DNA of 64,000 nt. It comes from Nostoc sp. HK-01 (GTDB taxonomy: Bacteria > Cyanobacteriota > Cyanobacteriia > Cyanobacteriales > Nostocaceae). The translations under genes and the position numbers were made by a program. The notes beneath the pieces are model-generated. The model ran no database searches and was not told the DNA's origin. It worked only from the letters and a program-made list of their open reading frames with translations. The DNA lies in the NCBI GenBank assembly GCA_003990705.1, contig AP018318.1:2421501-2485500 (forward strand), read 5' to 3'. This document shows positions 39,602 through 53,391 of this stretch, piece by piece (position 1 is the first letter of the stretch; the number at the start of each line of letters is the position of its first letter).

Positions 39602-40882
39602 GTGCTGGATATCAAGCAAATACGGGAAAATCCGCAATTAGTACAAGAACGGTTGAACAGTCGTAGCGGTAATTATGACATTCAGCCGATATTAGGGTTA
39701 GACAAGCAACAACGAGAATTGGAAGTGAACCGCAGTCAACTCCAAGCTCGGAGTAACGAAATTGGTAAACTTGTTGGGCAGAAGATGAAATCTGGTGTTA
39801 ATCCCCAAGACCCAGAAATTCAAGCTTTGCGTGATGAAGGTAATTCCATTAAAGCTCAGTTGAGTGAACTGGAACCAAAAGAAAAAGAATTGAAGGCTCA
39901 AATTACCCAGCTTGTACTAGCTTTACCCAACTTACCAAGTGACTCCACACCTGTAGGTAAAGGTGAACAAGAGAATGTAGAAGTACGACGTTGGGGTGAT
40001 GAGTACTTACCCCAGAACCCGAACATTCTACCGCACTGGGAAATTGGCGAAAACCTGGGTATGCTCAATTTTGAGCGTGCTGTCAAAATTGCCCAAAGTC
40101 GCTTTGTCAACTTAATTGGGGCTGGTGCAGCGTTAGAAAGAGCATTAATTAACTTTATGCTGACAACGCAAACCGCAGCAGGCTATGTAGAAGTTAGTCC
40201 ACCCTTATTGGTAAATACTGATTCTTTAACAGGAACAGGTCAATTACCAAAGTTTGCCGAAGAAAGTTTTAAGTGTGCCGATGATGAATTGTGGTTGATT
40301 CCTACAGCCGAAGTTCCTGTTACCAATCTTTACCGTGGGGAAATTTTAGCAGCGGAAGATTTACCTATTTACCACTGTGCTTATACTCCTTGTTTCCGGC
40401 GAGAAGCTGGCAGTTATGGGCGAGATATGCGCGGTTTAATTCGTCTGCATCAATTTAATAAAGTTGAATTGGTGAAAATTGTAAATCCTAGTTCTTCTTT
40501 TGATGAATTAGAAAAATTAGTAGGAAATGCGGAAGCAATTTTACAGGCTTTAAAATTGCCTTACCGTGTGATTAATCTCTGTACTGGTGATTTAGGTTTT
40601 GGGGCAACTAAAACTTATGATTTAGAAGTATGGCTACCATCTTCTGGCAAGTATCGAGAAATTTCTAGTTGTTCTAATTGTTTTGATTTCCAAGCGCGAC
40701 GGGCTGATATTCGCTTTAAGGAAGCAGGTAAAAAGGGTACGCAGTTTGTCCATACCCTCAACGGTTCTGGGTTGGCTGTGGGAAGAACAATGGCAGCAAT
40801 TTTAGAAAATTATCAACAACCAGATGGGACTATTTTGATACCGGAGGTTTTGCAACCTTTCTTAGGGCGTGAGATGTTGTAA
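39602..40882 (+). CDS. serS: Seryl-tRNA synthetase
   Basis: A 426-residue class II synthetase. The start GTG at 39602 gives the usual N-terminal [17 protein letters not shown] followed by a long antiparallel coiled coil (about 30-105) for tRNA-Ser binding. The catalytic part has motif 2 [21 protein letters not shown] (shortened here in description), [11 protein letters not shown] and motif 3 [19 protein letters not shown]. It charges tRNA-Ser. The coding region is complete and of normal length. Confidence 0.97.
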   Translation: MLDIKQIRENPQLVQERLNSRSGNYDIQPILGLDKQQRELEVNRSQLQARSNEIGKLVGQKMKSGVNPQDPEIQALRDEGNSIKAQLSELEPKEKELKAQITQLVLALPNLPSDSTPVGKGEQENVEVRRWGDEYLPQNPNILPHWEIGENLGMLNFERAVKIAQSRFVNLIGAGAALERALINFMLTTQTAAGYVEVSPPLLVNTDSLTGTGQLPKFAEESFKCADDELWLIPTAEVPVTNLYRGEILAAEDLPIYHCAYTPCFRREAGSYGRDMRGLIRLHQFNKVELVKIVNPSSSFDELEKLVGNAEAILQALKLPYRVINLCTGDLGFGATKTYDLEVWLPSSGKYREISSCSNCFDFQARRADIRFKEAGKKGTQFVHTLNGSGLAVGRTMAAILENYQQPDGTILIPEVLQPFLGREML

Positions 40883-40900
40883 TTAAAAATTGGTGAATAA

Positions 40901-40938
40901 GTAGAGACGTTTTAATTAGCGTCTCTACAATTTTTTAT
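40901..40938 (+). terminator. Terminator between serS and the convergent monooxygenase gene
   Basis: Perfect nine-base-pair stem (gtagagacg / cgtctctac) with a ten-base loop, followed by aattttttat. The TAG stop of the convergent gene (40925-40927) lies inside the right arm, so the hairpin may stop transcription from both sides. Confidence 0.75.
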
Positions 40939-42229
40939 GAGGCTGCATAGAATTTGATTTTTTAACTTTAGCTATCCAATTTTGATATAAATTAAAAATT
41001 TCTGAGTAAGAAAGTTTGCCTTCAGCAACAAGTTCAAATAATGAAGGTAAGAAAAATTTAGGAAAGATTGGAGACAAATATTTACTTAGACTATTCCTGA
41101 ATAACAACTCAAGAAATAACTTTTTCGAGTCAGGAAAAGCATAATCACTTAATTCCACTACTGCAATGCCATCTGCTTGACGTTGAAGCGTAAACTGTTC
41201 CACCGCAACAGCTAAATTATCAGAATATTTATCCAAAATTTGATTAAAAATAGTTGCGTCTTCTAACGCTGCATTGCAGCCTTGACCGAGAGAGGGGGAT
41301 ACTCCATGCGCCGCATCTCCAATTAACAGCACGCTATCGCCTTGATGGTAGCGGTTACAGCGTACTGTTAGCACTCTGGATACAGGTCTATTGGCAAAAT
41401 CTTCGGCTTCTGATTCTGGGAGTATCTGCCCAATTTCTGGAAAATTATGGCGAAAATAGCTCAAAACTTCTTGCTTATTAGCTAGTTCAGGAATTGTTTT
41501 ATCTTTGTGAGGAAACAGTACAACCCCACTCCAGCTACTGTCTGTCTGATACACCAATAAAACGGTTGTACCGTTATCTAACCGCCAAGAGTGGACTTTG
41601 CCTTTTTGCCAGTTGATGCCTAATTTGGGATCTAAGGGTGGTAAAAAAATAGATTTGTAGTCGTTTACAACATAATTTTGTTTACACTGAAAGTTCTCTG
41701 TTTTGAGAAAACTTTCTCTGACTACTGAACGCGCCCCATCTGCCCCAATTAATAAGTCATAATCAACTGTGATTTCTGCTTCAGAATCAAGTTTTTTAAA
41801 CTTTACTTGCTTGGCGGCAAAATCTACTTGTGTACATTGATGGTTAAAGTGAAGATTGACTTGATTGCCGCCTTTGATAGTTAACTGTTCTAATAATTTA
41901 ATCACCAAGCTGGTGCGGTCAAGGCTCAACTGTGAGTATTTTCTACTAAATACCCGTGTTTTACCATTCTTTTGGTGCAGCACTGCTCCGTTGGTCTCTA
42001 AGCTGACGGCTTTAACTGCTTCCTCCAGTCCTTCAATTTGCCGTAAAGCATTTATTCCCCTTTGACTAAGAACGATAGAAAAGGTGCGAGATTTGGAGAA
42101 TGGAACTGTTTCCGGATCACTGCGAAAATCAAAAATATCGATTTGATACTTTTCCTGACGGTGTAGCAAGTAGTGAGCGAGTAGAACTCCGCTAGGGCCA
42201 GCACCAACGATCGCTACTTTTTTCACCAT
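40925..42229 (-). CDS. FAD-dependent monooxygenase, kynurenine 3-monooxygenase-like
   Basis: A 434-residue group A flavoprotein monooxygenase. The N-terminal FAD-binding VAIVGAGPSGVLLAHYLL, the DG motif YDLLIGADGARSVVRE (about 160-176) and the GD motif VLLIGDAAHGVSPSLGQGC are all present, in the order of p-hydroxybenzoate hydroxylase relatives. The SFSIVLSQRGINALRQI phrase resembles kynurenine 3-monooxygenases. The C-terminus has two hydrophobic, amphipathic stretches. The substrate is open. Confidence 0.85.
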   Translation of the reverse strand: MVKKVAIVGAGPSGVLLAHYLLHRQEKYQIDIFDFRSDPETVPFSKSRTFSIVLSQRGINALRQIEGLEEAVKAVSLETNGAVLHQKNGKTRVFSRKYSQLSLDRTSLVIKLLEQLTIKGGNQVNLHFNHQCTQVDFAAKQVKFKKLDSEAEITVDYDLLIGADGARSVVRESFLKTENFQCKQNYVVNDYKSIFLPPLDPKLGINWQKGKVHSWRLDNGTTVLLVYQTDSSWSGVVLFPHKDKTIPELANKQEVLSYFRHNFPEIGQILPESEAEDFANRPVSRVLTVRCNRYHQGDSVLLIGDAAHGVSPSLGQGCNAALEDATIFNQILDKYSDNLAVAVEQFTLQRQADGIAVVELSDYAFPDSKKLFLELLFRNSLSKYLSPIFPKFFLPSLFELVAEGKLSYSEIFNLYQNWIAKVKKSNSMQPHKKL

Positions 42230-42260
42230 AATTCAACAACCTCATAATATATTCACTGGG

Positions 42261-43919
42261 TCAACATCTAGGGTGTTGACTTTGAGAGCTTGATGATGGT
42301 AGCTTCTCATGCAAGAACTATGTAACGAACTCAAAGTCAATGCAAGAGTTTAAAAGCCCAAGTAGTCGGTTGGCAAGGCTATTTCACAAGGGTCGAGACA
42401 ATTGGAAACAGAGAGCCTTGGAAAAGCAAAAAAAACTGAGAGCATTAGAAATAAAAGTGAGAGATTTATCCGCATCAAGAGATTATTGGAAGAATCGAGC
42501 CAAAATTGCTGAAGAAAAACTACAAAAAGCAAACATAGAAACAGTCCAGGAAAAAAAAAGAGATTGACTCAAAAGAAGAATTAGTCGCCAAGGGGCATCA
42601 TTATTCAGTCGAAACTATTCAGATTTCAGTGCAACAGGTTATAGAGTGTGGCAATAGTTATAGAGGAGTCGAGAAGACCTTTGATTTGTACAAAGAATTG
42701 TTTACACAGGAGACTCCCAGCTTTAGTAGTATTAGGAAATGGTTAGGGAGAATTGGTTTTTTTGAACTAACCAGAAAGAAAGAAATAAGAGATGACTGGA
42801 TTTTTATTGTTGATTTAACTGTAGAATTAGGAACTGAAAAAGGACTGGTAATTTTAGGAGTTTCACAACAAAAGCTAGAAGAAGAAATCTTGCCGCTAAG
42901 AAGAGGATTACAGCATCAGGATGTTCAAATTCTGGCATTAGAAATTATGCATTCAACCAGAGGTGAACTCATCCAAGAGAAATTGACGGAAGTTAGCCTC
43001 AAATGTGGTTGTCCTCGACAAATAATTGCTGACCACGGAAGTGATATTCAAAAAGGAATTAAACTATATCAACAAAATCATCCTGATGTAATTTATACCT
43101 ATGATGTAACTCATGCAATGGCTTTATTACTCAAGCATGAATTACATAGGTCGGATAAATACCAGTCTTTTATACAGCAATGTAGTCAATGTCGAAAACA
43201 ACTGCAACAAACTGAACTATCTTTCTTATCTCCGCCCTCTCAACGCTCACAATGCCGTTACTTTAACTTAGAAAAACTCGTAAATTGGGCTTTATATCTG
43301 CTAAATTCACCATTAGATATTTTAAGAGATTTAGTACCAAATACAGAACCAGATATTTTATATAGTAAATTGAAAGAGAAATTTACATGGTTGGCTGCTT
43401 ACCAAGACTCACTAATAAATTGGAAGCAAATGGTTCAAATAACACGCTTTGTAGAAACTCAAATTAAATTGTGTGGGCTAAATCAAGAAACTTTCAGCAT
43501 AATACAACAACACTTAACAACGCTTGTGAATTATTCAGAAGAGTTTGCACAAAAAATTCTGAGCTATTTAACACAGGAACTTTCTTTTATTCAACCAGGA
43601 CAAACATTATTAGCTACAACGGATGTCTTGGAATCGCTATTTGGAAAATACAAGCAATTTTCTTCTCGTTCTCCTTTTAAACAAATAGGTCAAATGTTTT
43701 TGAGTATTTGTTTATCAACTATGAATTTAACAACTACTCTTGTGAAAGAAGCATTAGAAACAGTCCGTTTTTTAGATGTTGAAGACTGGGCGGCTCAAGT
43801 TTTTGGTCAATCCATGCTCTCGAAAAGAAGAATTTTGTTTTCTGTCTCAACTGGCGACACAGAAATTGCATGATAAATTTTGAGGGTTTCTCCAACAAAA
43901 TCAACACCCTAGTCAACAT
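42261..43919 (+). mobile_element. Insertion sequence (1645 bp, family not assigned) with TIRs and 7-bp target repeat
   Basis: The element spans 42268-43912. Its ends are inverted repeats: ctagggtgttgactttg on the left and the complement of ctagggtgttgattttg on the right. Both sides are flanked by tcaacat (42261-42267 and 43913-43919), a 7-bp target duplication. The only gene inside is a transposase. The insertion lies in the last codons of priA (minus strand) and supplies its stop codon. The intact ends and the exact duplication suggest a recent insertion. Confidence 0.85.
42340..43873 (+). CDS. Transposase of the 1645-bp insertion sequence, frameshift at an A9 run
   Basis: ORF 42340-42567 (75 aa, basic coiled coil, MQEFKSPSSRLARLF) stops behind a run of nine A (42551-42559). 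In the next frame the protein continues as EIDSKEELVAKGHHY and, as ORF 42629-43873 (414 aa), to the TGA. One added A would join them into a protein of about 510 residues. Likely DDE residues are D in IFIVDLTVEL, D in IIADHGSDI and E in VLESLFGKYK. A9 runs are known to allow slippage of RNA polymerase, which several insertion sequences use to make their transposase, so this may be functional and not broken. I do not assign a family. Confidence 0.7.
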
Positions 43920-46461
43920 CTATAGTCAAGCTAACGCGATCGCCGCATAAGTCTCTGATTTCTTCCCAATTGGGTAACTGGGGTAATTCATCAGGACTAA
44001 ATTTCAACAAGATTTGCCACCGATAACGGTTCGCTACCCGCATTACACCCGCAGGTGCTGGGCCAAGGATTTCAAATCCTGCATTACTACCCAAGTGTGT
44101 AGTAATGATTTGGGCGGTATTCTGCACTTGTATAGGATCAAGGCTGCTGAGACGCAATAAAATTAACCTGCCGTAAGGAGGATAATCTAGGTCTTGGCGT
44201 TGTTCTAATTCGGCTTGGCAAAAAGATTCATAATCATGGGTGCGGACTGCTTCGATTACCTGATGTTCTGGGGTGTAAGTTTGCACTATCACTCTCCCTG
44301 CATCATCGCCTCTCCCGGCGCGTCCGGCTACTTGGGTGAGGGTTTGAAATGCTCGTTCACTGGCGCGATAGTCTGATAAATGCAGCAGTCCATCAGCAGC
44401 AACAACACCCACTAGTGTTACTTGGGGTAAGTCTAAACCTTTGGTAAGCATTTGCGTCCCGACTAATAAATCGGCTTCACCGTTAGCAAACTGAGTCAGT
44501 AAGGTGCGGTGTGCGCCTTTGTTACGGGTGGTATCACTATCAAAGCGGATGCAACGCAATTGGGGAAACTCTTTGGCTAATTCCTGGGTAATGCGTTGCG
44601 TTCCGCTACCAAAGAATTTTAAGTAAGGCGAACTGCAATCGGGGCAGAATTTGGGATGCGATCGCCCATAATTACAGTAATGACACCGCAATAATTGGGG
44701 CGCTCCCTCTTCTGTATGGTGATAGGCTAAGGACACATCACAGTGGGGACATTCCATCACATAGCCACAACTGCGACAAGACACAAAGGTACTATGTCCC
44801 CGGCGATGAATAAATAAAATTCCCTGTTGTTTTTTTTCTTGCAGTTCTCCTAAAGCTGCTTGCAAACTGCGACTAAAAATTGACCGATTCCCCTGCTGTA
44901 ATTCCAGCCGCATATCTACTACCTCAACCGGTGGTAATGGGCGCGAGTTGATGCGTTCTGGTAGTGATAAGTAGTGAGTGCTTGCTGAGTGCTGAGTCGA
45001 AGAATTTTCCTCTACCTCCTGCCCCCTGCCCCCTAACTCCTGCCCCCTGCCCCCTGCCCCCTGCCTCCTCACACTCACCCAACTCTCCAGCGACGGAGTA
45101 GCCGAACCTAAAACTAGAGGACAATTTTCTAACTCAGCCCGCCACTGGGCGACGGTGCGGGCGTGGTAGGTGGGGATGGGAGAATCTTGTTTGAAGCTAC
45201 TGTCGTGTTCTTCATCTAAGATAATTAAACCAAGGTTGGGTAAGGGGGCGAAAATTGCACTACGTGTGCCGATGACAACTTGCGGTTCACCTGTGAGCAT
45301 TTGTCGCCAAGTGTCGTAACGTTCGCCTTCGGAAAGGGCGCTGTGATAAACGGCGACTTTGTTACCAAAACGAGCGCGAAACCTATCGGTGAGTTGGGGT
45401 GTGAGTCCAATTTCTGGGACTAAAACTAAAGCTGATTTGCCTTGATGCAGTAGTGGAGCGATCGCTTGTAAATATACTTCGGTTTTGCCGGAACCTGTGA
45501 TTCCATGTAACAAGACTTGAGCAAATCCATTGATACTATTGATAGTTGCTAAGGCGTTAGCTTGGGCAACATTTAAGGTTTTTGGCTGATCTTGGGGTAA
45601 TGTCGGACTTTGTTCTGCCCGTAAAACTTCCCGTTCTTCAATGACGATGTAACCTTTTTGTGCCAAGGTTTTGAGGATAGAAGAACTGGCGCTACAAATT
45701 TGGAGTAGTTCGCTGTGCCATAATTCCCCACCGCGACGGCGCAAGACTTCGATAATTTCTCGTTGACGCTGAGTTAAATCGCGATCGCTGGCATCAATTA
45801 GTGTGACAGCTTTTTGTAATTTGGGGCGAGTTAGTCGTGGCGCTTCTAAATAACTTTCTACCAAACCCAAGCGCAACAACTCCCGTACTCCCCGATAGGT
45901 AAATTTAACTTTTTGTTGCAAATAGGCAAAGCTGTAATCTCCCGATGGTTGAGTCTGTAAAAGTTGGAGAATTTGCTGGGCGGCGGGACTCAGAAAATTG
46001 ACAGTTGATAATTTTGTGGTTGTTTGCTCTTGACTCAGTTGAGTTAATTTGATGCGACGTTGCGATCGCCCTAATAATCCCGGCGGTAAAGCGACACGAA
46101 TCACTTGAATCAAGGGCGTATAGTAATATGTCGCCACTCGATTTAATAATTCCCAATAATGGCTGGGAAAAAACCCCACACTTACAACATCTTCTACTTC
46201 CCGAATTTTGTCTGCCGCTAAATTAGGCGTTGCTAATAAGCGAATGGCGATCGCTCCTAATTGTTGTGCGCCAAATGGCACAGTTAATATATCCCCTGGT
46301 GTTACTTCTAACTGCGGTGGCAATCGGTATGTAAATAATCCTGTAGCTCCTGGGCAGTCTACCAAAACTTCAATGTAGCGATTACCCAAATTTTGGGCTT
46401 GGTACGATTCTCCTGGCTCCGCAACTACTAAATTTTGTAAATTTAAGTCATTAATATACAT
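43909..46461 (-). CDS. priA: Primosomal protein N' (replication restart helicase PriA)
   Basis: An 850-residue PriA: N-terminal 3'-DNA-binding domain (about 25-125), Walker A GITGSGKTEVY (320-330), DEEHD box (416-420), eight zinc-binding Cys (562, 565, 571, 574, 593, 596, 606, 609) and a C-terminal helicase core. It restarts stalled replication forks. Two oddities. Residues about 465-498 (RRQGAGGRGQELGGRGQ...) are extra compared with PriA and are coded by a heptamer repeat. The C-terminus stops as SLTIDVD with a TAG supplied by the insertion sequence; without it the frame would read on PVNIL and stop. The loss of five terminal residues is probably harmless. Confidence 0.93.
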   Translation of the reverse strand: MYINDLNLQNLVVAEPGESYQAQNLGNRYIEVLVDCPGATGLFTYRLPPQLEVTPGDILTVPFGAQQLGAIAIRLLATPNLAADKIREVEDVVSVGFFPSHYWELLNRVATYYYTPLIQVIRVALPPGLLGRSQRRIKLTQLSQEQTTTKLSTVNFLSPAAQQILQLLQTQPSGDYSFAYLQQKVKFTYRGVRELLRLGLVESYLEAPRLTRPKLQKAVTLIDASDRDLTQRQREIIEVLRRRGGELWHSELLQICSASSSILKTLAQKGYIVIEEREVLRAEQSPTLPQDQPKTLNVAQANALATINSINGFAQVLLHGITGSGKTEVYLQAIAPLLHQGKSALVLVPEIGLTPQLTDRFRARFGNKVAVYHSALSEGERYDTWRQMLTGEPQVVIGTRSAIFAPLPNLGLIILDEEHDSSFKQDSPIPTYHARTVAQWRAELENCPLVLGSATPSLESWVSVRRQGAGGRGQELGGRGQEVEENSSTQHSASTHYLSLPERINSRPLPPVEVVDMRLELQQGNRSIFSRSLQAALGELQEKKQQGILFIHRRGHSTFVSCRSCGYVMECPHCDVSLAYHHTEEGAPQLLRCHYCNYGRSHPKFCPDCSSPYLKFFGSGTQRITQELAKEFPQLRCIRFDSDTTRNKGAHRTLLTQFANGEADLLVGTQMLTKGLDLPQVTLVGVVAADGLLHLSDYRASERAFQTLTQVAGRAGRGDDAGRVIVQTYTPEHQVIEAVRTHDYESFCQAELEQRQDLDYPPYGRLILLRLSSLDPIQVQNTAQIITTHLGSNAGFEILGPAPAGVMRVANRYRWQILLKFSPDELPQLPNWEEIRDLCGDRVSLTIDVD
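44971..45069. repeat. CCCCTGC-type heptamer repeat inserted in frame in priA
   Basis: On the plus strand the segment reads tgctgagtgctgagtcgaag, then a run of units such as ctgcccc repeated about eight times. On the minus strand it codes the Gly/Arg/Gln-rich insert between the helicase motifs of PriA. The total length is a multiple of three, so the reading frame is kept. The same layout occurs in the kdpA-kdpB gap. Confidence 0.7.
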
Positions 46462-47281
46462 ATTTTTTGTTTTTTATTGACAGGAATTTATTATCCCTTC
46501 ACTTAGCTCTCAAAAATCAAAGTTTTTTCTCTATAAAAGGTAAAATGTATTTCGCACTACTTTTATCCCTAATGATACTTGATAAGTTTCCTGTTATGTA
46601 ACGTACTAGACAAATCAAACTTAGCTATACGTGCAATAAATATTTGAAGTCCACCCACGATAAAAACACAAATATATCTCTGACTATTTATGAAATCATT
46701 TGCCTATTTACGAAATATGGCATAGCCTTTTTCCGCCCATTGATAGATATTCAATTATTGGTGTATATGAGATGCTTTTATACAAATAATTGATTTCAGT
46801 TAATTAAATTATTGAAATTTTGACCTTTAGAAAATTTTATGAAATTCTCATAACCCCAAAATCAAGACTTTAAATTTCGCCATTAATTCCTACCCCTAAC
46901 ACTGAAAAACTTTATAAAAATATAGGAAATTTTAAGAAATGGTACTAATTACTTTGTTTCTTTTATATTTTTTAAGGTTGAGGATGGTTGAGGGAGTTTG
47001 ACAGATTTAGGGATTAATCAAAAAATAAGAAGTATATCTGTTAGAACCTGAGACAATTAATTTTTAGGTGCAATAACCAGTATTGGTGAGAGGGTTCTAT
47101 CTAGCAGGAACCAAAAAATGACAGCTAGAAAAGAATTTTTGGTTTTGCTAAGTAATTAGTAGAAACTTGTACTTTGCTATAGAGAGGGTGCATTTGTTTC
47201 TAAGGGGAAACTACCAAATTGCAAGCGAGTAGCTGTCAAGGAATTATGTACCAAACAAAGCAACCATCCCTAAAGGAAACT
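46462..47281. other. Long gap between priA and the sigma factor gene (about 760-820 bp)
   Basis: AT-rich, with both promoters (priA leftward, sigma factor rightward). No open frame of note. The last 250 bp carry an agaacctgag and gggttctatc pair that could form a weak hairpin in a long leader of the sigma factor mRNA. Confidence 0.4.
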
Positions 47282-48415
47282 ATGAATATTGCTGAATTGG
47301 GAACAATGGAAATACTGGAAAACGCTGTCGAGACAGAAGAGCAACTACTCGAAAGTTTAGAAATATTGGTAGAAGAAGAATCCCCAATTCCAGAAAATCT
47401 CGACTCAGAGGAACGTGATGGGGATGAGATGGCAGCGGCTCGACCTTCAGGATATAACAAAACCGAGCATGATGATGCTGTAGGTGCATTTTTTAAAGAA
47501 ATGGCACGTTATCCGCTGCTGAAACCAGATGAAGAAGTAGAATTAGCGCGGCGAGTTCGATTTTTAGAAGAAGTCAGAGAAATTCAAGCCGCCTTACAAG
47601 AGCAACTGGGACAACAACCAACTAAAGTCCAAGTAGCTGCTCAATTAGATTTAACAGAAAAGCAATTAGAAAGCCGCTTATATCAAGGTCGAGTAGCGAA
47701 ACGCAAAATGATTCGCTCGAACCTGAGATTAGTTGTATCAATTGCCAAAAGATATTTAAATCGCGGAGTGCCTTTTCTAGATTTAATTCAAGAAGGGGCG
47801 ATGGGTTTAAATCGCGCTACAGAAAAATTTGATCCCGATAAAGGTTATAAGTTTTCGACTTATGCTTACTGGTGGATTAGACAAGCAATTACCAGAGCGA
47901 TCGCTAACGATGCTCGCACAATTCGCCTACCAATTCATATTGTTGAAAAACTTAACAAACTCAAAAAAGCTCAACGCGAACTTAAACAAAAACTTGGTCA
48001 CAACCCCTCAGAAGCAGAAATGGCCGCTTCTTTGGAAATGACCGTTCAACAATTACGCCAACTACAACAACTACGCCGCCAAGCACTTTCTCTCAACCAC
48101 CGTGTCGGTAAAGAAGAAGACACCGAATTGATGGACTTATTAGAAGACGAGGACAACCTCTCTCCCGAAGCAAAAATGAATGAAAACATGATGCGCCAGG
48201 AGATTTGGGAAGTCTTAGGTGATGTGCTAACTCCTAGAGAGAAAGACGTAATATCTTTACGCTATGGACTCACAACCAGTGAACCATGCACTCTAGAAGA
48301 AGTTGGCAATATGTTCAACTTGTCGCGTGAACGAGTACGCCAAATTCAAAGCAAAGCCATGCGAAAATTACGCCGTCCGCACATTGCTAAACGTCTGAAA
48401 GGTTGGCTAATTTAA
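47282..48415 (+). CDS. RNA polymerase sigma factor, group 2 sigma-70 family (SigC-like)
   Basis: About 377 residues from ATG 47282 (aaagga ribosome site four bases upstream); ATG 47246 and TTG 47219 are in-frame alternatives. The N-terminus is acidic (EEQLLESLEILVEEESP). Region 1.2 DAVGAFFKEMARYPLLKPDEE, region 2 (RSNLRLVVSIAKRYLNRGV, FLDLIQEGAMGLNRATEKFD, STYAYWWIRQAITRAI), region 3 and region 4 with the TLEEVGNMFNLSRERVRQIQ helix-turn-helix are all intact. Region 1.1 of primary sigma is absent, so it is an alternative group 2 factor. The SigC identification is only a suggestion. It reads promoters of the -10/-35 type under stress or nitrogen step-down. Confidence 0.9.
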   Translation: MNIAELGTMEILENAVETEEQLLESLEILVEEESPIPENLDSEERDGDEMAAARPSGYNKTEHDDAVGAFFKEMARYPLLKPDEEVELARRVRFLEEVREIQAALQEQLGQQPTKVQVAAQLDLTEKQLESRLYQGRVAKRKMIRSNLRLVVSIAKRYLNRGVPFLDLIQEGAMGLNRATEKFDPDKGYKFSTYAYWWIRQAITRAIANDARTIRLPIHIVEKLNKLKKAQRELKQKLGHNPSEAEMAASLEMTVQQLRQLQQLRRQALSLNHRVGKEEDTELMDLLEDEDNLSPEAKMNENMMRQEIWEVLGDVLTPREKDVISLRYGLTTSEPCTLEEVGNMFNLSRERVRQIQSKAMRKLRRPHIAKRLKGWLI

Positions 48416-51809
<3,394 letters not shown>

Positions 51810-51877
51810 CTCAATCTGAGTCTTGATTCCGGTCAATCAAATAGTTTGTCAATAAACACTATCAATGGAGATTCATC

Positions 51878-53287
51878 ATGACTAATACAGCAAATACTCC
51901 CTTAGAAAATCAAATTGAGCAATTGCCAATGAGTTTGCAGACCGAAGCGGCGCGTAATTTGGCAACAACCACCAAAACCCAACCCCAGATGCAGGGCATT
52001 ACCTCACGGTGGCTCTTAAAACTGCTGCCTTGGGTAGAAACAGTGGGTGGTAGCTATCGGGTCAACCGCCGCTTAACCTATACAGTTGGGGATGGACGAG
52101 TCAGCTTTACTAATACAGGCGCTCAAATACAGGTTATTCCGCAAGAACTCACTGAGTTACCTTTGTTGCGGGGATTTGAAGATGCCGGGGTATTAAATGC
52201 TTTAGCTAGTCAATTTGTGCAACAGGAATTTGCTGCCGGAGATGTGATCATACAGGCAGGTCAAGCAGCTGATCAAGTATTGTTGATTGCTCATGGTAAG
52301 GTCAATAAAATTGGCCCAGGCAAATATGACGATCAAGTTGTTTTGGCTGTATTAGCTGATGGCGACCATTTTGGTGACTACGCTTTAGTGGAATCCCAAG
52401 ATATTTGGGATGTGACTCTCACAGCCATTACCCGTTGCACCATTTTGTCTCTGCCTCAAGCAGCCTTTCAAAACCTGGTTAACCAGTCTGAAGCTTTACA
52501 AACGCAAGTAGATCAATTCCGGGCAAAATTGCGCCAACCCAAAAACCAATACGGGGAAGCCTCGATTGATATTACCTCCAGCCACCTTGCAGAGGCAGTA
52601 TTACCTGGGACTTTTGCAGATTATGAAATCAATCCACGAGAATATGAGTTAAGTGTTGCTCAAACCATTTTGCAAATCAACACACGGGTTGCTGACCTCT
52701 ACAACGAACCCATGAATCAGACTGAGGAACAATTGCGCCTCACCATTGAAGCATTACGGGAACGCCAAGAACACGAAATGATTAATAATCGTGACTTCGG
52801 ACTGTTACACAATGCTGATCTCCAACAACGCATCTTTACCCGCAGTGGCCCTCCAACTCCTGACGATCTTGATGAGTTGATCTCTATTGTTTGGAAAGAA
52901 CCGAGCTTTTTCTTAGCTCATCCCCGCACTATTGCTGCTTTTGGTCGGGAATGCAACCGCCTAGGACTCTATCCCGATCCTATCCCTATGGGTAATAGTG
53001 CAATTCCAGCTTGGCGTGGTATTCCCATCTATCCTTGCAATAAGATTCCCGTTACCAAAGAGCGTACTAGCTCCATCATGTTAATGCGTGTGGGAGCAAC
53101 TAACCAGGGTGTCATTGGTCTGCATAAAACTGGTATTCCTGATGAATATCAGCCTAGTTTGTCTGTCCGCTTCATGGGTATTAACGAAAAGGCCGTTATT
53201 TCTTACTTAGTTAGTGCTTACTACTCTACAGCCGTTCTTGTTCCTGATGCTCTAGGCATTCTTGAAGATGTAGAAGTTGGTCTCTAA
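51878..53287 (+). CDS. Family 2B encapsulin shell protein 1 (with cyclic-nucleotide-binding domain)
   Basis: A 469-residue protein. The start ATG 51878 has a ggag ribosome site. N-terminal arm and first E-loop strand ([12 protein letters not shown], 57-68), a cyclic-nucleotide-binding domain (about 95-215, [20 protein letters not shown]), then the shell part with [38 protein letters not shown] (about 344-361) and the C-terminal HK97-type strands [21 protein letters not shown]. No helix-turn-helix follows the nucleotide domain, so it is not a Crp/Fnr regulator. The phosphate cassette reads [17 protein letters not shown] and has no Arg in the place that normally holds the cyclic phosphate. Family 2B shells of this type are known to enclose terpene cyclases such as 2-methylisoborneol synthase in actinomycetes. 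Confidence 0.88.
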   Translation: MTNTANTPLENQIEQLPMSLQTEAARNLATTTKTQPQMQGITSRWLLKLLPWVETVGGSYRVNRRLTYTVGDGRVSFTNTGAQIQVIPQELTELPLLRGFEDAGVLNALASQFVQQEFAAGDVIIQAGQAADQVLLIAHGKVNKIGPGKYDDQVVLAVLADGDHFGDYALVESQDIWDVTLTAITRCTILSLPQAAFQNLVNQSEALQTQVDQFRAKLRQPKNQYGEASIDITSSHLAEAVLPGTFADYEINPREYELSVAQTILQINTRVADLYNEPMNQTEEQLRLTIEALRERQEHEMINNRDFGLLHNADLQQRIFTRSGPPTPDDLDELISIVWKEPSFFLAHPRTIAAFGRECNRLGLYPDPIPMGNSAIPAWRGIPIYPCNKIPVTKERTSSIMLMRVGATNQGVIGLHKTGIPDEYQPSLSVRFMGINEKAVISYLVSAYYSTAVLVPDALGILEDVEVGL

Positions 53288-53391
53288 GTAGTTGGACATC
53301 CTCTCCAAAGTAGGGGCTAATGAAAGTTTGCTCCTACTCTCCAATGCTCTCTTTTATGAATGTCAATTTAGTCGGATGAAACGTTGACTGT

